Positions 1 through 7,786 of a stretch of DNA of 64,000 nt are shown here, in pieces (within the stretch, counting starts at the first letter, position 1; each line of letters starts with the position of its first letter). The stretch comes from a virus, in the IMG/VR virus record IMGVR_UViG_3300010885_032885, positions 1 to 64,000 of that record. The stretch is one strand, 5' to 3'. Below the pieces are notes generated by a model that made no database searches, had not been told where the DNA came from, and worked only from the letters and a program-made list of their open reading frames with translations. Made by a program: the position numbers and the translations under genes.

Positions 1-255
1 CAACAGACCCTTATGTACGGTTTGCGGTTCGTGGCGGGAAAATCACAACACGGATTGGTTGCAGGCGCGTGTTATCTTCACGACGAAGACTACAAAGGAC
101 CTCAAGGAAATGCCCACTGGCGAGGAATCATAGTTAAACATCAAGTCAAGAATGGTAGTTATGACCCTATGTTTATTTCTCTAGACTACTTATGCCGACG
201 CTATGAAGGTTCTAGTCTAGAGAACTTTATGTCTAAAAAGTATCCCAACCTGTAA
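1..255 (+). CDS. C-terminal fragment of a probable metallophosphoesterase
   Basis: The reading frame is already open at base 1, so this is the tail of a longer protein cut by the window edge; the ATG at 13 is probably internal. The visible part has a glycine- and histidine-containing stretch (GKSQHGLVAG), then a WRGIIVKHQV strand and an SLDYLCRRY ending. This pattern resembles the C-terminus of calcineurin-like phosphoesterases seen in actinobacterial phages. Metal ligands that would prove it lie upstream of the window. The call is an inference from resemblance of the tail only. It could be another nuclease or a hypothetical protein. Confidence 0.45.
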   Translation, partial: QQTLMYGLRFVAGKSQHGLVAGACYLHDEDYKGPQGNAHWRGIIVKHQVKNGSYDPMFISLDYLCRRYEGSSLENFMSKKYPNL

Positions 256-295
256 AAACTCTACGAACTCAATAAGTTTGTAATCTAGGAGTACT

Positions 296-1390
296 ATGGC
301 TGGTCGTAAAAACTTTAAGTGTAAATTTAACCCTTATGTTACTTCAGAGAATCGTGACTCAGTTGTAAAGAGTCTAATTGCACAATTCCAAGGCTATGAT
401 GCTGACCCTGAGGTTACCGTACTGGATGATGGATTAATTATTTCCATAAACACTAGTAGTGATTTAACTCCCTCTGGAATTCGTGAAAAACTACTATGGA
501 ATTATTTTATCCAAACTGTTTCTACACAAGAAGCTATAAGATCTATACAGATACTTAGACTCCCCAAGACGACTTCCTGGAACAAGGAATCAAGAGAGTT
601 AGGCGAAGGTTCAGTGGGTGGTTTCGGACCCGAGGTTGGACCTGAACGCAGGACCGGTGTAGACGAGGTTATGTGGATTGATGGAGAACCCATGGAACAT
701 ACAGAATATAAAATAGACATGGGTGATCGTCCAGATGGGCCTCCATTAAGACGTAAGGGCTCTAGAACTAGAAGCTTTAATAGTCGTTATGCTGACCCCA
801 CAGAAACTGATATGATTCCTTTTGCTCATAATGAAGTGGGAGAACCCATTAACCCTGAAGTACTAAGTGACATTACTGATCTCAAAAGAGACACTGCTGA
901 ACCAGTATCTAAGATAATGTCTATAGGCTCCGTACACACTGCACTCGGTGGTGGGGATGCTGAAGGTGGTTTTTTTGGAGATCCTGCTGCAGTAGCTCAC
1001 GAGTATGGAATAGATGTAACAGCTGGCCCACCCGAAACTACAGGACCCACTAGACGACTAGAAGATGACCCAGATCCAGGGACTGCTCCTGCTATAAACT
1101 TTGGTAGTTTTTATGATGAACAACCTGTAGGAGATGTACAGGATGATAGTTTCGCTACCAAGAGTAGAGCCAAGAGTGCTCCCTTACAGTTCGGTATTGG
1201 TGCTAGTACAGAAAAGCATGAAGGGCTAGAAGTAGTTAATGATTCAGCCGAAATGGGGCCTAGACCCACTTTGGGCAATGGCAGTGATGTAGAAGGTTGG
1301 TTCAGTAATGAAGCTACAACCGGTTCAGTACACTTTGGAATAAACGAATACTATACATATGAAAGTGATATAGATGACTCAGAACTATAA
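296..1390 (+). CDS. Acidic, largely disordered protein of unknown function
   Basis: 364 residues. The ATG at 296 is preceded by TAGGAG, a clear ribosome binding site. The first ~100 residues look folded, with alternating hydrophobic strands and helices (FKCKFNPYV, VTVLDDGLIISI, AIRSIQILRL). The rest is rich in Gly, Pro, Asp and Glu and looks disordered. It contains a SFNSRYA segment near residue 162 and an APLQFG segment near residue 300; similar short strings recur in the zinc-knuckle proteins downstream. The last 17 bases overlap the next gene, so the two are probably translated together. I do not recognise the family. Confidence 0.75.
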   Translation: MAGRKNFKCKFNPYVTSENRDSVVKSLIAQFQGYDADPEVTVLDDGLIISINTSSDLTPSGIREKLLWNYFIQTVSTQEAIRSIQILRLPKTTSWNKESRELGEGSVGGFGPEVGPERRTGVDEVMWIDGEPMEHTEYKIDMGDRPDGPPLRRKGSRTRSFNSRYADPTETDMIPFAHNEVGEPINPEVLSDITDLKRDTAEPVSKIMSIGSVHTALGGGDAEGGFFGDPAAVAHEYGIDVTAGPPETTGPTRRLEDDPDPGTAPAINFGSFYDEQPVGDVQDDSFATKSRAKSAPLQFGIGASTEKHEGLEVVNDSAEMGPRPTLGNGSDVEGWFSNEATTGSVHFGINEYYTYESDIDDSEL

Positions 1391-1925
1391 GGTATACGAA
1401 GCCGGTACTAGTCCTAAGAAATTTACCCCGGGAGACTTTATACTGGTTAGTACCAATGGTATTCCAGCCAAGATCATTAGACTAGGTCAGTTTCTTAGAT
1501 ATCATGGCAAGATGAAAAACTTTTCTTTTTGGAACCATGCTGCTATGATAGTAAGTGAAGACGGCGCTCTTATAGAAGCAGTAGGCCGTGGAGTTAGCTA
1601 TGGTCATATTGACGAATACAAAAATGTTCAATACTATCTGGTTAACACCAAGCTCAACAAGCAGAGTAGAGATCAAGCAGTATTGGCCTGTAAGAGTTTT
1701 CTTAAAGACCAATACGGTTGGTTCACTATTGCCAGTATTACTCTAGAACTCTTAACCGGAATTAAATTGCAATTTTCTTTAAACAACAGTATGATTTGTA
1801 GTGCTGTAGTTGCACAAAGTCTCTGGGCCGGTGGAATAGTCTTTAACCGCAATCCATACCAGATGATGCCAGCTGACCTTGCTTCAGCTTTTGATGTAGA
1901 CAGCACTAAAGGTAATGAAAATTAA
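1374..1925 (+). CDS. YiiX-like (permuted NlpC/P60, papain-like) cysteine hydrolase
   Basis: 183 residues. It begins with a TPGDFILVST strand, typical of permuted NlpC/P60 enzymes. This is followed by a WNHAAMIV motif (candidate catalytic His55), LIEAVGRGV (Glu68), and later a helix starting ICSAVVAQSL (candidate nucleophile Cys142). The order His then Cys marks the circularly permuted papain fold of the YiiX/YebB kind, whose members cleave or transfer acyl or amide bonds. No signal peptide or membrane segment is obvious. The gene starts inside the end of its upstream neighbour. Substrate unknown: peptidoglycan and lipid-linked substrates are both possible. Confidence 0.65.
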   Translation: MTQNYKVYEAGTSPKKFTPGDFILVSTNGIPAKIIRLGQFLRYHGKMKNFSFWNHAAMIVSEDGALIEAVGRGVSYGHIDEYKNVQYYLVNTKLNKQSRDQAVLACKSFLKDQYGWFTIASITLELLTGIKLQFSLNNSMICSAVVAQSLWAGGIVFNRNPYQMMPADLASAFDVDSTKGNEN

Positions 1926-1975
1926 AAATTCTTAAAAAACTTGATTTCTTTAAAATAAGGTATTAAGTTAGTTTT

Positions 1976-2134
1976 ATGAAAAAAATAACCATTACAATTA
2001 GTTATGATGCTATGAATCTACAAAGTGATGAACTCGCTAATTCTGAAATTACCGAAACCATCACTGGACTGACCAATAGCCTCAGAACCCAAGTGAACAA
2101 TGTCCAAGTTTCTTTGAAATATAAAGATCAATAG
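1976..2134 (+). CDS. Small hypothetical protein (52 aa)
   Basis: A 52-codon ORF in the gap between two clear genes, starting MKKITITISYDAMN and ending SLKYKDQ. The pattern reads as a short strand, a helix and a final strand, and codon use matches the neighbours. The upstream region (TAAGGTATTAAGTTAG) gives only a weak ribosome binding site, so the start is uncertain. It ends 12 bases before the next gene. No family recognised; kept because it fills the gap and has a plausible soluble fold composition. Confidence 0.5.
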   Translation: MKKITITISYDAMNLQSDELANSEITETITGLTNSLRTQVNNVQVSLKYKDQ

Positions 2135-2146
2135 AAAGAAGAAAAT

Positions 2147-2425
2147 ATGAATACACAAGCGTATATCCGTAATGTTGTAAGAACTGGTGTTCCAGTTGCA
2201 GTAGGTACAGTAGTGGCCTGGTTTGCAAGTAAAGGTTGGAGCCTCAAGAGTGGACAGTTTGCTGTTCTTGCTCCAGTATTCTCAACAGTTTACTATGGTG
2301 CCATTCGTGCTGCAGAAAAGAAATACCCAAAGCTTTCATGGCTTCTTGGTGCACTTCCAGCAGCTCCAGCTGTTGCTCCAGTACCAGCTCCTGCTAAGAA
2401 AGCTGCAGCTACAAAGAAGGCTTAG
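2147..2425 (+). CDS. Small membrane protein with Ala/Pro/Lys tail
   Basis: 92 residues. A first hydrophobic segment (VPVAVGTVVAWFASKG) and a second (FAVLAPVFSTVYYGAI) suggest two membrane helices. They are followed by RAAEKKYPKLSWLLGAL and an Ala-Pro-Lys tail. AAAGAAG precedes the ATG. Small proteins of this layout, with a YYGAIRxxEKxxPxLxWLLG core, occur in actinobacterial phages, usually unnamed or called holin-like. The tRNA-Asp begins 6 bases after its stop. Membrane location is well supported; a role in lysis is only a guess. Confidence 0.6.
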   Translation: MNTQAYIRNVVRTGVPVAVGTVVAWFASKGWSLKSGQFAVLAPVFSTVYYGAIRAAEKKYPKLSWLLGALPAAPAVAPVPAPAKKAAATKKA

Positions 2426-2431
2426 TTTTTA

Positions 2432-2508
2432 GGCCTTGTAGCTCAGTTGGTTAGAGCGCCAGCTTGTCAAGCTGGATGTCATGGGTTCAAGTCCCATCAA
2501 GGTCGCCA
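2432..2508 (+). tRNA. tRNA-Asp (GTC)
   Basis: Complete cloverleaf. Acceptor GGCCTTG (2432-2438) pairs with CAAGGTC (2498-2504) with one G-U. The anticodon loop TTGTCAA carries GTC. The T arm is GGGTTCAAGTCCC. Discriminator G is at 2505 and CCA is encoded at 2506-2508. Confidence 0.97.
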
Positions 2509-2528
2509 CTTTAAAGAAAGAAATTAAT

Positions 2529-3140
2529 ATGTCAAAAAGAGTAATTGCTATAGCTACGGTTATACTTATTGTTGTAGGAGTATTTACAGTTGGTATCTCT
2601 ACAAAAAGTACAGGTATTAAACTAAAGCAGTATAATGATCTACCTTATGCACTTTGTGCTGCTAGTGGTACTAAACCTCTTAATCAACACATTATTATTA
2701 ATGGTGTTAGGTATCGACTAGGACTTTCTGAGTGCCCAATTATCACTACGGGTGCTTCATTTGCTAATCTAGATCTTACTAATAGTAAACTAACTCCAGA
2801 CGGAACATTTGCAACAGTATGGTCATTGTTTGGAGTGCCTAGTACTCTTCCCATCAAGCAAACCGATGGCAGTTGGGTCAATATGACCCCGGTACACCGT
2901 AACTTTAAAAACACTATAACACCTGGTGGTGGAAGTAGTAATCAATGGTCTTTTCCTTGTGTAGTAGAACCCAGAACATTAACTGCAACCGATGGAACTA
3001 AGTTTAGAGTTGCAATCTGTAAAGGTCCTATGATGGAGAATATTAACAACAAACCAATTAAGTTTGGCACTAGAACTTGGACAGAAGCTCCCAAGGGTAT
3101 ACCCAACCCAATTGTGGCTCAAATTCTTTCAAATTCATAA
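2529..3140 (+). CDS. Secreted or membrane-anchored hypothetical protein
   Basis: 203 residues from the ATG at 2529. An upstream in-frame ATG at 2481 lies inside the tRNA-Asp and is rejected. The N-terminus MSKRVIAIATVILIVVGVF is a positively charged start followed by a strong hydrophobic helix, so it is a signal anchor or signal peptide. The remainder is polar, with four Cys residues (in ALCAAS, LSECPI, FPCVVE and AICKGP) spaced as two possible disulphide pairs, consistent with an exported domain. AAAGAAAG precedes the start. It sits between two tRNAs. Possibly a superinfection-exclusion or host surface-modifying protein, but nothing proves that. Confidence 0.65.
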   Translation: MSKRVIAIATVILIVVGVFTVGISTKSTGIKLKQYNDLPYALCAASGTKPLNQHIIINGVRYRLGLSECPIITTGASFANLDLTNSKLTPDGTFATVWSLFGVPSTLPIKQTDGSWVNMTPVHRNFKNTITPGGGSSNQWSFPCVVEPRTLTATDGTKFRVAICKGPMMENINNKPIKFGTRTWTEAPKGIPNPIVAQILSNS

Positions 3141-3150
3141 ATAGTTTTAT

Positions 3151-3222
3151 TCCCTGGTAGCTCAGCGGCAGAGCGTGTCACTGTTAATGACTTGGTCGGT
3201 GGTTCGAATCCATCCCAGGGAG
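3151..3222 (+). tRNA. tRNA-Asn (GTT)
   Basis: Acceptor TCCCTGG (3151-3157) pairs with CCAGGGA (3215-3221). The anticodon stem GTCA/TGAC encloses the loop CTGTTAA with anticodon GTT (3183-3185). The T arm is GGTGGTTCGAATCCATC. Discriminator is G; CCA is not encoded. Confidence 0.97.
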
Positions 3223-3239
3223 CTGTCAAAAGGAGCAAT

Positions 3240-3656
3240 ATGATTATTCAGATTATTGGACTGCCCGGAGCCGGTAAGACGTCTCTTGCACAAGCACTAG
3301 CAGAGCAGATCAAAGCAATACATCTTAATGCCGATCAGGTAAGAGATTTTGTCAATTATGATTTAGGTTTTTCTCATGAAGATCGAATTGAACATTCTCG
3401 TCGTTTGGGTGGAATGGCTCGTTTATTAAAAGAACAAGACTACTATGTAGTAGTAGATTTTATTTGCCCTACTGAAGACACTAGAAGAGCATTTGGAGAA
3501 TCTGATCTAGTAGTATGGGTAGATCGTATTAAGACCGGTAGATATGAAGATACCAACTTAATGTGGCAAGACCCTTCTAATATGGTTAATGTTCACATTA
3601 AAGATGGGCTAACTATAGATGAAGAAGTAGAACTAGTTATGAGAGAGTTAGGTTAG
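3240..3656 (+). CDS. APS-kinase-like P-loop nucleotide kinase
   Basis: 138 residues from the ATG at 3240, preceded by AAAAGGAG. A longer frame starting at 3192 would overlap tRNA-Asn and is rejected. A Walker A motif, GLPGAGKTS, lies at residues 7-15. LNADQVRDFVNYDLGFSHED follows, with EHSRRLGGMARLL just after it. This block is characteristic of adenylylsulfate kinases (CysC family), which phosphorylate adenosine 5'-phosphosulfate. The protein is shorter than typical CysC (about 180-200 residues), so the lid and C-terminus are reduced. In phages such proteins may phosphorylate another small molecule or nucleotide; the substrate is not readable here. Confidence 0.75.
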   Translation: MIIQIIGLPGAGKTSLAQALAEQIKAIHLNADQVRDFVNYDLGFSHEDRIEHSRRLGGMARLLKEQDYYVVVDFICPTEDTRRAFGESDLVVWVDRIKTGRYEDTNLMWQDPSNMVNVHIKDGLTIDEEVELVMRELG

Positions 3657-3657
3657 T

Positions 3658-4341
3658 ATGTCAAAAAAAGAAACTAACACTAAACAGATAGTATTCTATC
3701 ACAGTGAACATTTTCCAGATGAGTTTACTCCTGCAGTTAAAAATACCCCACACTGGTATAAAAAAATACCTCGTAAAGTCATAATTCCTGGAGAACATGA
3801 AGAACTGTCATCAGTAAAAGCATGTGTCCCCTTTCTTGATTCACTAACAACTGGCTATACTATTAATCTATGGACCGATATACTAGTTGAAAGAAACGAA
3901 GACAATGAGCCCATTATAAGATTTAAGAGTGGTAGAATAGGTGCTAGAAGCAGTCTACAGACTGACCCTATGCCTACTCCTACTGGCTATGAGGATTATC
4001 ATTTTACTTGGATTTATGGAGCAGCAATTAAACTTCCCGATGGCTATAGTGCACTCTATACACACCCTTTAAATAGAACTGATTTACCATTCTATACTCT
4101 AAGTGCAATTATTGATGGTGATGCTGCTATACCTGGGGGTAATGTGCCCTGGTATTTAAAGCAAGGGTTTGAAGGGTTAATACCCAAAGGTACTCCAATT
4201 ATTCAAGTAATACCTTTTAAGAGAGAAGAATGGGTCAGTAAAGAAGACAAAAACTTAATACGAGAAGCTAGAGAGCATGAAAGAAAAGGGCCACACGACT
4301 GGTATCGTAGACTTGGTTGGAAGAAAAAGAGCTATAAATAA
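3658..4341 (+). CDS. Conserved phage protein, first of two tandem paralogues
   Basis: 227 residues. It starts one base after the upstream stop and overlaps the next gene by one base (TAATG). It shares with the next protein, in order: a HWYKKIPR-type motif near the N-terminus, a CxPFLDxLxxGY segment, a THPLNRTDLPFYTLSAIID strand pair, and an FEGxIPxGTPIxQVIPFKREEW ending. This family is familiar from T4-like and other large phages, where it is annotated only as hypothetical. The GTPIxQVIPF ending recalls the last strands of dUTPase-like trimers, but I see no catalytic motif. Function unknown. Confidence 0.7.
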   Translation: MSKKETNTKQIVFYHSEHFPDEFTPAVKNTPHWYKKIPRKVIIPGEHEELSSVKACVPFLDSLTTGYTINLWTDILVERNEDNEPIIRFKSGRIGARSSLQTDPMPTPTGYEDYHFTWIYGAAIKLPDGYSALYTHPLNRTDLPFYTLSAIIDGDAAIPGGNVPWYLKQGFEGLIPKGTPIIQVIPFKREEWVSKEDKNLIREAREHERKGPHDWYRRLGWKKKSYK

Positions 4342-5090
4342 TGTTTAAGAAGAAGAAACAGAAAAAACTAACTGTACCCAAAACTATTCTAGAGTATGAT
4401 TCAAGCAATGGGTATAGTAAAATAGTACAGCCAGCAGTGACTATGATCCCTGACTGGTATAAACAAACCAAGCGTTGGGTAGAAATACCAGAAGATTTAA
4501 ATTATGGAATGCCTGAGTGGCCAGGTCTTAAGCACTGCCTACCCTTCCTTGATGCTCTTAGTTTAGGGTACTATATTCTACTAGACCAAGATGTAACTTT
4601 TAAGAGAGTAGATGGACATATAGTTGTTGAATGGGAGAAAAAATTAGAATATGAACTGGGTATTCCTTTAGAGTCTAGACCACCACATGTTACCAACCCC
4701 ATGGTAGGCCCTGCAGGATACGGAGATGAGTTTGAACATTTTCACTGGTTTCTACATGTAAGTATTAGACCTCCAGACGGTTATAGTATGATTATAACTC
4801 ATCCATTTAATCGATTTGAGTTACCCTTCTATACTCTTACTGGAGTAGTAGATGACTATGCCATGCCTGGAGCAAATGCCAGTTTTTATCTTAAGAAAGA
4901 TTTTGAAGGAACTATTCCAGCTGGAACTCCAATTGCTCAAGTTATACCTTTTAGACGGGAAGAGTGGAAACTTAAACAAAATCCCAATATGTGGTATGAA
5001 AGTAGATCAGAATATATAGGTCCTAAAACAGATGAACTATTAGAGGGTTGGTACCGTAAAAACATCTGGAAGAAAAAAAGTTATCGTTAG
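4341..5090 (+). CDS. Conserved phage protein, second of two tandem paralogues
   Basis: 249 residues, a diverged duplicate of the upstream gene. Matching blocks are DWYKQTKRWVEIPED, LKHCLPFLDALSLGYYI, PPDGYSMIITHPFNRFELPFYTL and FEGTIPAGTPIAQVIPFRREEW. Both end in a basic WYRxxxWKKKSY tail. It is slightly longer than its partner because of an insertion around residues 105-130 (LGIPLESRPPHVTNPMVG). The two are translationally coupled and may form a heteromer. The tRNA-Gln follows 5 bases after the stop. Family known in large phages; function unknown. Confidence 0.7.
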   Translation: MFKKKKQKKLTVPKTILEYDSSNGYSKIVQPAVTMIPDWYKQTKRWVEIPEDLNYGMPEWPGLKHCLPFLDALSLGYYILLDQDVTFKRVDGHIVVEWEKKLEYELGIPLESRPPHVTNPMVGPAGYGDEFEHFHWFLHVSIRPPDGYSMIITHPFNRFELPFYTLTGVVDDYAMPGANASFYLKKDFEGTIPAGTPIAQVIPFRREEWKLKQNPNMWYESRSEYIGPKTDELLEGWYRKNIWKKKSYR

Positions 5091-5095
5091 GGCAA

Positions 5096-5166
5096 TCCGG
5101 GGTAGTGTAATGGCAACACTACAGACTTTGAATCTGTCATTCTAGGTTCGAGCCCTAGCCCCGGAA
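5096..5166 (+). tRNA. tRNA-Gln (TTG)
   Basis: Acceptor TCCGGGG (5096-5102) pairs with CCCCGGA (5159-5165). The anticodon stem ACAGA/TCTGT encloses the loop CTTTGAA, anticodon TTG (5128-5130). The T arm is CTAGGTTCGAGCCCTAG. Discriminator is A; CCA is not encoded. The short D arm is typical of tRNA-Gln. Confidence 0.96.
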
Positions 5167-5198
5167 CTGTAAAACTCTAATAATGTCAATTTAGTAAT

Positions 5199-5480
5199 AT
5201 GCATTGGTATTTCCATCTATTTATACACTATCTCGACTTACTCAGGCATGAAACTATTTCTACTATGGCTTGGGAACCAGTTAAAACCAATATTGGTGCT
5301 GGAGTTTGGTGGGCAGTAATCGTAGCCACTGTCACTAGCATAGTCTACCCAACAGTTCGTAGAGCAATTGAAGCTTTTGTAAAAAGACACATTAAGTCTG
5401 AGCACGAAGAACTACACAATAAACTAAACCATATTATTAAACACCACCCAGATATACCAAACCTTGAAAAAGAAGAGTAA
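5199..5480 (+). CDS. Small membrane protein with cytoplasmic coiled-coil tail
   Basis: 93 residues from the ATG at 5199; a second possible start is the ATG at 5265 (71 residues, MAWEPVKTN...). Neither has a strong ribosome binding site. One membrane helix is clear (GVWWAVIVATVTSIVYPTV). It is followed by a basic, helical, heptad-like tail (RRAIEAFVKRHIKSEHEELHNKLNHII). The layout matches the small membrane protein at 16466-16783 and holin-like or accessory lysis proteins of actinobacterial phages. Membrane location is well supported; holin function is inference. Confidence 0.55.
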   Translation: MHWYFHLFIHYLDLLRHETISTMAWEPVKTNIGAGVWWAVIVATVTSIVYPTVRRAIEAFVKRHIKSEHEELHNKLNHIIKHHPDIPNLEKEE

Positions 5481-5501
5481 ACAGTACCTTCTACCATGTA
5501 A

Positions 5502-5528
5502 ACTACTAGTGACAATAGACTAGGTAGT
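5502..5528 (+). other. Intergenic hairpin
   Basis: ACTACTAG (5502-5509) pairs with CTAGGTAGT (5520-5528) with one bulged G around a 10-base loop. There is no T-run after it, so it is more likely an RNA stability or regulatory element than a terminator. It lies in the gap before the 5576 gene. Confidence 0.35.
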
Positions 5529-5575
5529 GTATTACTTTAGTCCAGCGCCAGAAATGGCAGAATACGGAGCACATC

Positions 5576-5884
5576 ATGACCTCGATGTTCGATTATGACG
5601 ATTCAGTCAATCTTGTTTTTGAAGCCAAAACGGCCGGCAAGAACATTATCACTGCAAAACATGAATTACTAACACAAACCGGAGAATTTTTGTTTCTCGC
5701 TCACAGTGACAAAGAGTTTGCTTTTCGTTGTCAAATGATCGAAGAAGATATTGAGCGTGTTGCTCGTAGACGTATGGCTACTGTAAGTGACTCTAAAGCC
5801 AAGCTTGTAAGAGCACTTCATGAAGAGTGGAAGATTCGTCATGCCAATTGTCAAATGTGTAAACTTGCTGATTCTGACAACTAA
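5576..5884 (+). CDS. Hypothetical protein with C-terminal CxxC
   Basis: 102 residues. ACGGAGC 8 bases before the ATG at 5576 supports this start; an alternative ATG is at 5585. The sequence is mainly helical and charged: FLAHSDKEFAFRCQMIEEDIERVARRR, then KLVRALHEEWKIRHANCQMC. The final NCQMC gives a single CxxC, enough only for half a zinc site. No family recognised. It opens the zinc-knuckle gene cluster and is probably co-transcribed with it. Confidence 0.6.
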   Translation: MTSMFDYDDSVNLVFEAKTAGKNIITAKHELLTQTGEFLFLAHSDKEFAFRCQMIEEDIERVARRRMATVSDSKAKLVRALHEEWKIRHANCQMCKLADSDN

Positions 5885-5909
5885 TCACTAGACCAGATAG
5901 ATTAGTCAA

Positions 5910-7328
5910 GTGTTTAATTCACGCAATGCATCCTCTGAATTAGAAGAAGGAGCCACCCTTCACCCGAATGTTTGGTGGAACAAGTATCCTGCTCAATATT
6001 CTCCTGAAGGACCTGTCTCTAGTGTCTCTGGAAGAACTTGTGAATTTTGTGGACAGCAAGAAATGCATGCTCCTGATGACCACCCTCGTAGCCAACCGGT
6101 ACTGATTACTCTGGGCAAGACAACTATATGTAATCCTTTTGTAAACGGTTCCAATACCTGTATGCCTAGACATCGTAATGCTCCTTTGCAATTTGGAGTT
6201 CGAGGGATGGAAGGTAGAACCCATAGAGAGGGTCCACACACTAGACTAGACTCTAGTGACTATGGAACCGGTGCTTACGATAAGATTCTAAAAGACGACT
6301 TAGTATTGAACGGAACTATACGTCGTGCCAATGTCAAATTTCATTTTACAGCTAATTCTGACATAGAACCCAACTTTGATGAAGAAGACACTTCTGAACC
6401 CTGGTTTCAAGTTGAACACCCAATAGAGCATGCTGGTGGTATTGGAGAAGGCCCTGGAGGATTCCATCAAGTAGAGCTTGAAGAACACCACAGCCCTGAA
6501 GTAGAGCATGAAGACTACAAAGAATGCCCAGCCTGCAAAGGACTTAGTGAATTTTCAGGACAAAAAATTCTAGATGAAGGCAAGACCTATACTTATCATC
6601 GTACTACGGGGGAAGAAGGCTGTCCAGCTTGTAAAAATACTGGTTCAGTTGCTTCGGATACTCCTGAATGTGAAAACTGTCTGGGTAGTGGAAAAAATCA
6701 TCACTTAGAACAAGATAAAGATGGCAACTGGGGTAAGTGTAAGAACTGTGAAGGTTCTGGACTTGTTATAGACCCTAAGAAGGGCAAGACCGCTTGTAGC
6801 AACTGCTCACTCCCTGATCACCCAGATGTATGTCCTACTTGTCAAGGCAACAAGGTATCTTCTGAGATTTTGGAAAAGAAAAAGTTTACTCCAGCAGTAC
6901 ACAAAACTCCTGCTTCTATACCTCACGAAGAGAGTAGACAAGATGAAGATGAAGATGACGAAGAGGACGAAGAGGACTTGCCTTTATTAGACGAAGACGG
7001 TAATGAGCCGGAATATGAAGCTCCTAAAACTAAGGTAGAAGCTCCTAAAAAAGAAATAGAAGGACCTGGACTAGATAACCCTCGTACTCTAGAAGAGAAA
7101 CCTGAAGAAGAACCTGAAGAAGAACCTGCAGAATCTGGAACTAGGCCTACTACTTCTATTAAGAGTTCTTGTGGTACCTGTAATGGTTCCGGTAAAAAAT
7201 CTAATTATCGAGAAATAGAACAAAGTCCAGAATTCAAGAGTCAGATTAAAAATGCTCCTGTTAGTGAAATGCCTGGTATAGTACGAAAGAATCTAGCCTG
7301 CACTGAATGCTCGGGTGGAGAACAATAA
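5910..7328 (+). CDS. Zinc-knuckle protein with DnaJ-like CxxCxGxG motifs
   Basis: 472 residues, probably from a GTG at 5910, since an in-frame stop lies at 5898 and no ATG is close. Nine CxxC pairs: 44/47, 206/209, 238/241, 254/257, 277/280, 296/299, 308/311, 421/424 and 464/467. Several fit the DnaJ cysteine-rich consensus (CENCLGSG, CKNCEGSG, CGTCNGSG). An acidic low-complexity stretch follows (residues 341-363 and 367-410). There is no J domain, so this is not a DnaJ protein. Zinc binding is expected from the motif; the role (scaffold, chaperone, RNA or protein binding) is unknown. TAATG couples it to the next gene. Confidence 0.65.
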   Translation: MFNSRNASSELEEGATLHPNVWWNKYPAQYSPEGPVSSVSGRTCEFCGQQEMHAPDDHPRSQPVLITLGKTTICNPFVNGSNTCMPRHRNAPLQFGVRGMEGRTHREGPHTRLDSSDYGTGAYDKILKDDLVLNGTIRRANVKFHFTANSDIEPNFDEEDTSEPWFQVEHPIEHAGGIGEGPGGFHQVELEEHHSPEVEHEDYKECPACKGLSEFSGQKILDEGKTYTYHRTTGEEGCPACKNTGSVASDTPECENCLGSGKNHHLEQDKDGNWGKCKNCEGSGLVIDPKKGKTACSNCSLPDHPDVCPTCQGNKVSSEILEKKKFTPAVHKTPASIPHEESRQDEDEDDEEDEEDLPLLDEDGNEPEYEAPKTKVEAPKKEIEGPGLDNPRTLEEKPEEEPEEEPAESGTRPTTSIKSSCGTCNGSGKKSNYREIEQSPEFKSQIKNAPVSEMPGIVRKNLACTECSGGEQ

Positions 7329-7786
7329 TGACAGATCACATACATGACGAAAAAAGTCCATGCATTTTTGATGAACTTCGTGATCACCCAACTCTACTAA
7401 AATCAGTTATTGGAGATGGAGAGCTTACTCCTTGTAGATATGGAGCTCAGGATGAAGAACAAGGACGATTCAATAGCAATCGCCCTAGCTCAGAACTATT
7501 TACAATTAGAGACAATGGTATTCCAGTTTGTCGTGAACATCATGCACTATTAAAAAATGCATTCTTCCCAAATCCACAAGGCTCTGGCAGTATGGATATA
7601 GTTCGTAGTCTAGTGGGTAGAGGCAATAAAAATGAATCTAGACGTATGGACTATGAGATGGACAAGGAACTAGAAGGTCTACAGGGTAGTGAAGATGCTA
7701 CTATTAAAAAATTCCGTAACCGTAAACTCAAAGCAAAAGACAAACTAAGAGAAGAAAACGATCGAATAAGTGGGGATGAGAGCTAA
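7328..7786 (+). CDS. Hypothetical protein with Cys/His motif and basic helical tail
   Basis: 152 residues from the ATG at 7328, which overlaps the upstream stop as TAATG; an earlier ATG at 7307 would overlap more and is less likely. Cys residues occur in SPCIFDEL, LTPCRYGA and IPVCREHHALL, the last two with the look of a loose zinc site. The region after residue 100 is a charged helix (KKFRNRKLKAKDKLREENDR). No family recognised. The gene is coupled at both ends to zinc-knuckle proteins, so it probably belongs to the same assembly. Confidence 0.6.
   Translation: MTDHIHDEKSPCIFDELRDHPTLLKSVIGDGELTPCRYGAQDEEQGRFNSNRPSSELFTIRDNGIPVCREHHALLKNAFFPNPQGSGSMDIVRSLVGRGNKNESRRMDYEMDKELEGLQGSEDATIKKFRNRKLKAKDKLREENDRISGDES

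Noticed and set aside
2481-2528. N-terminal extension of the secreted protein into tRNA-Asp
   Set aside because: The codons fall within the tRNA T arm and acceptor stem; the ATG at 2529 has a ribosome binding site and a proper signal sequence.
3192-3239. N-terminal extension of the APS-kinase-like protein into tRNA-Asn
   Set aside because: Same reason: the extension is tRNA sequence, and AAAAGGAG lies before the ATG at 3240.
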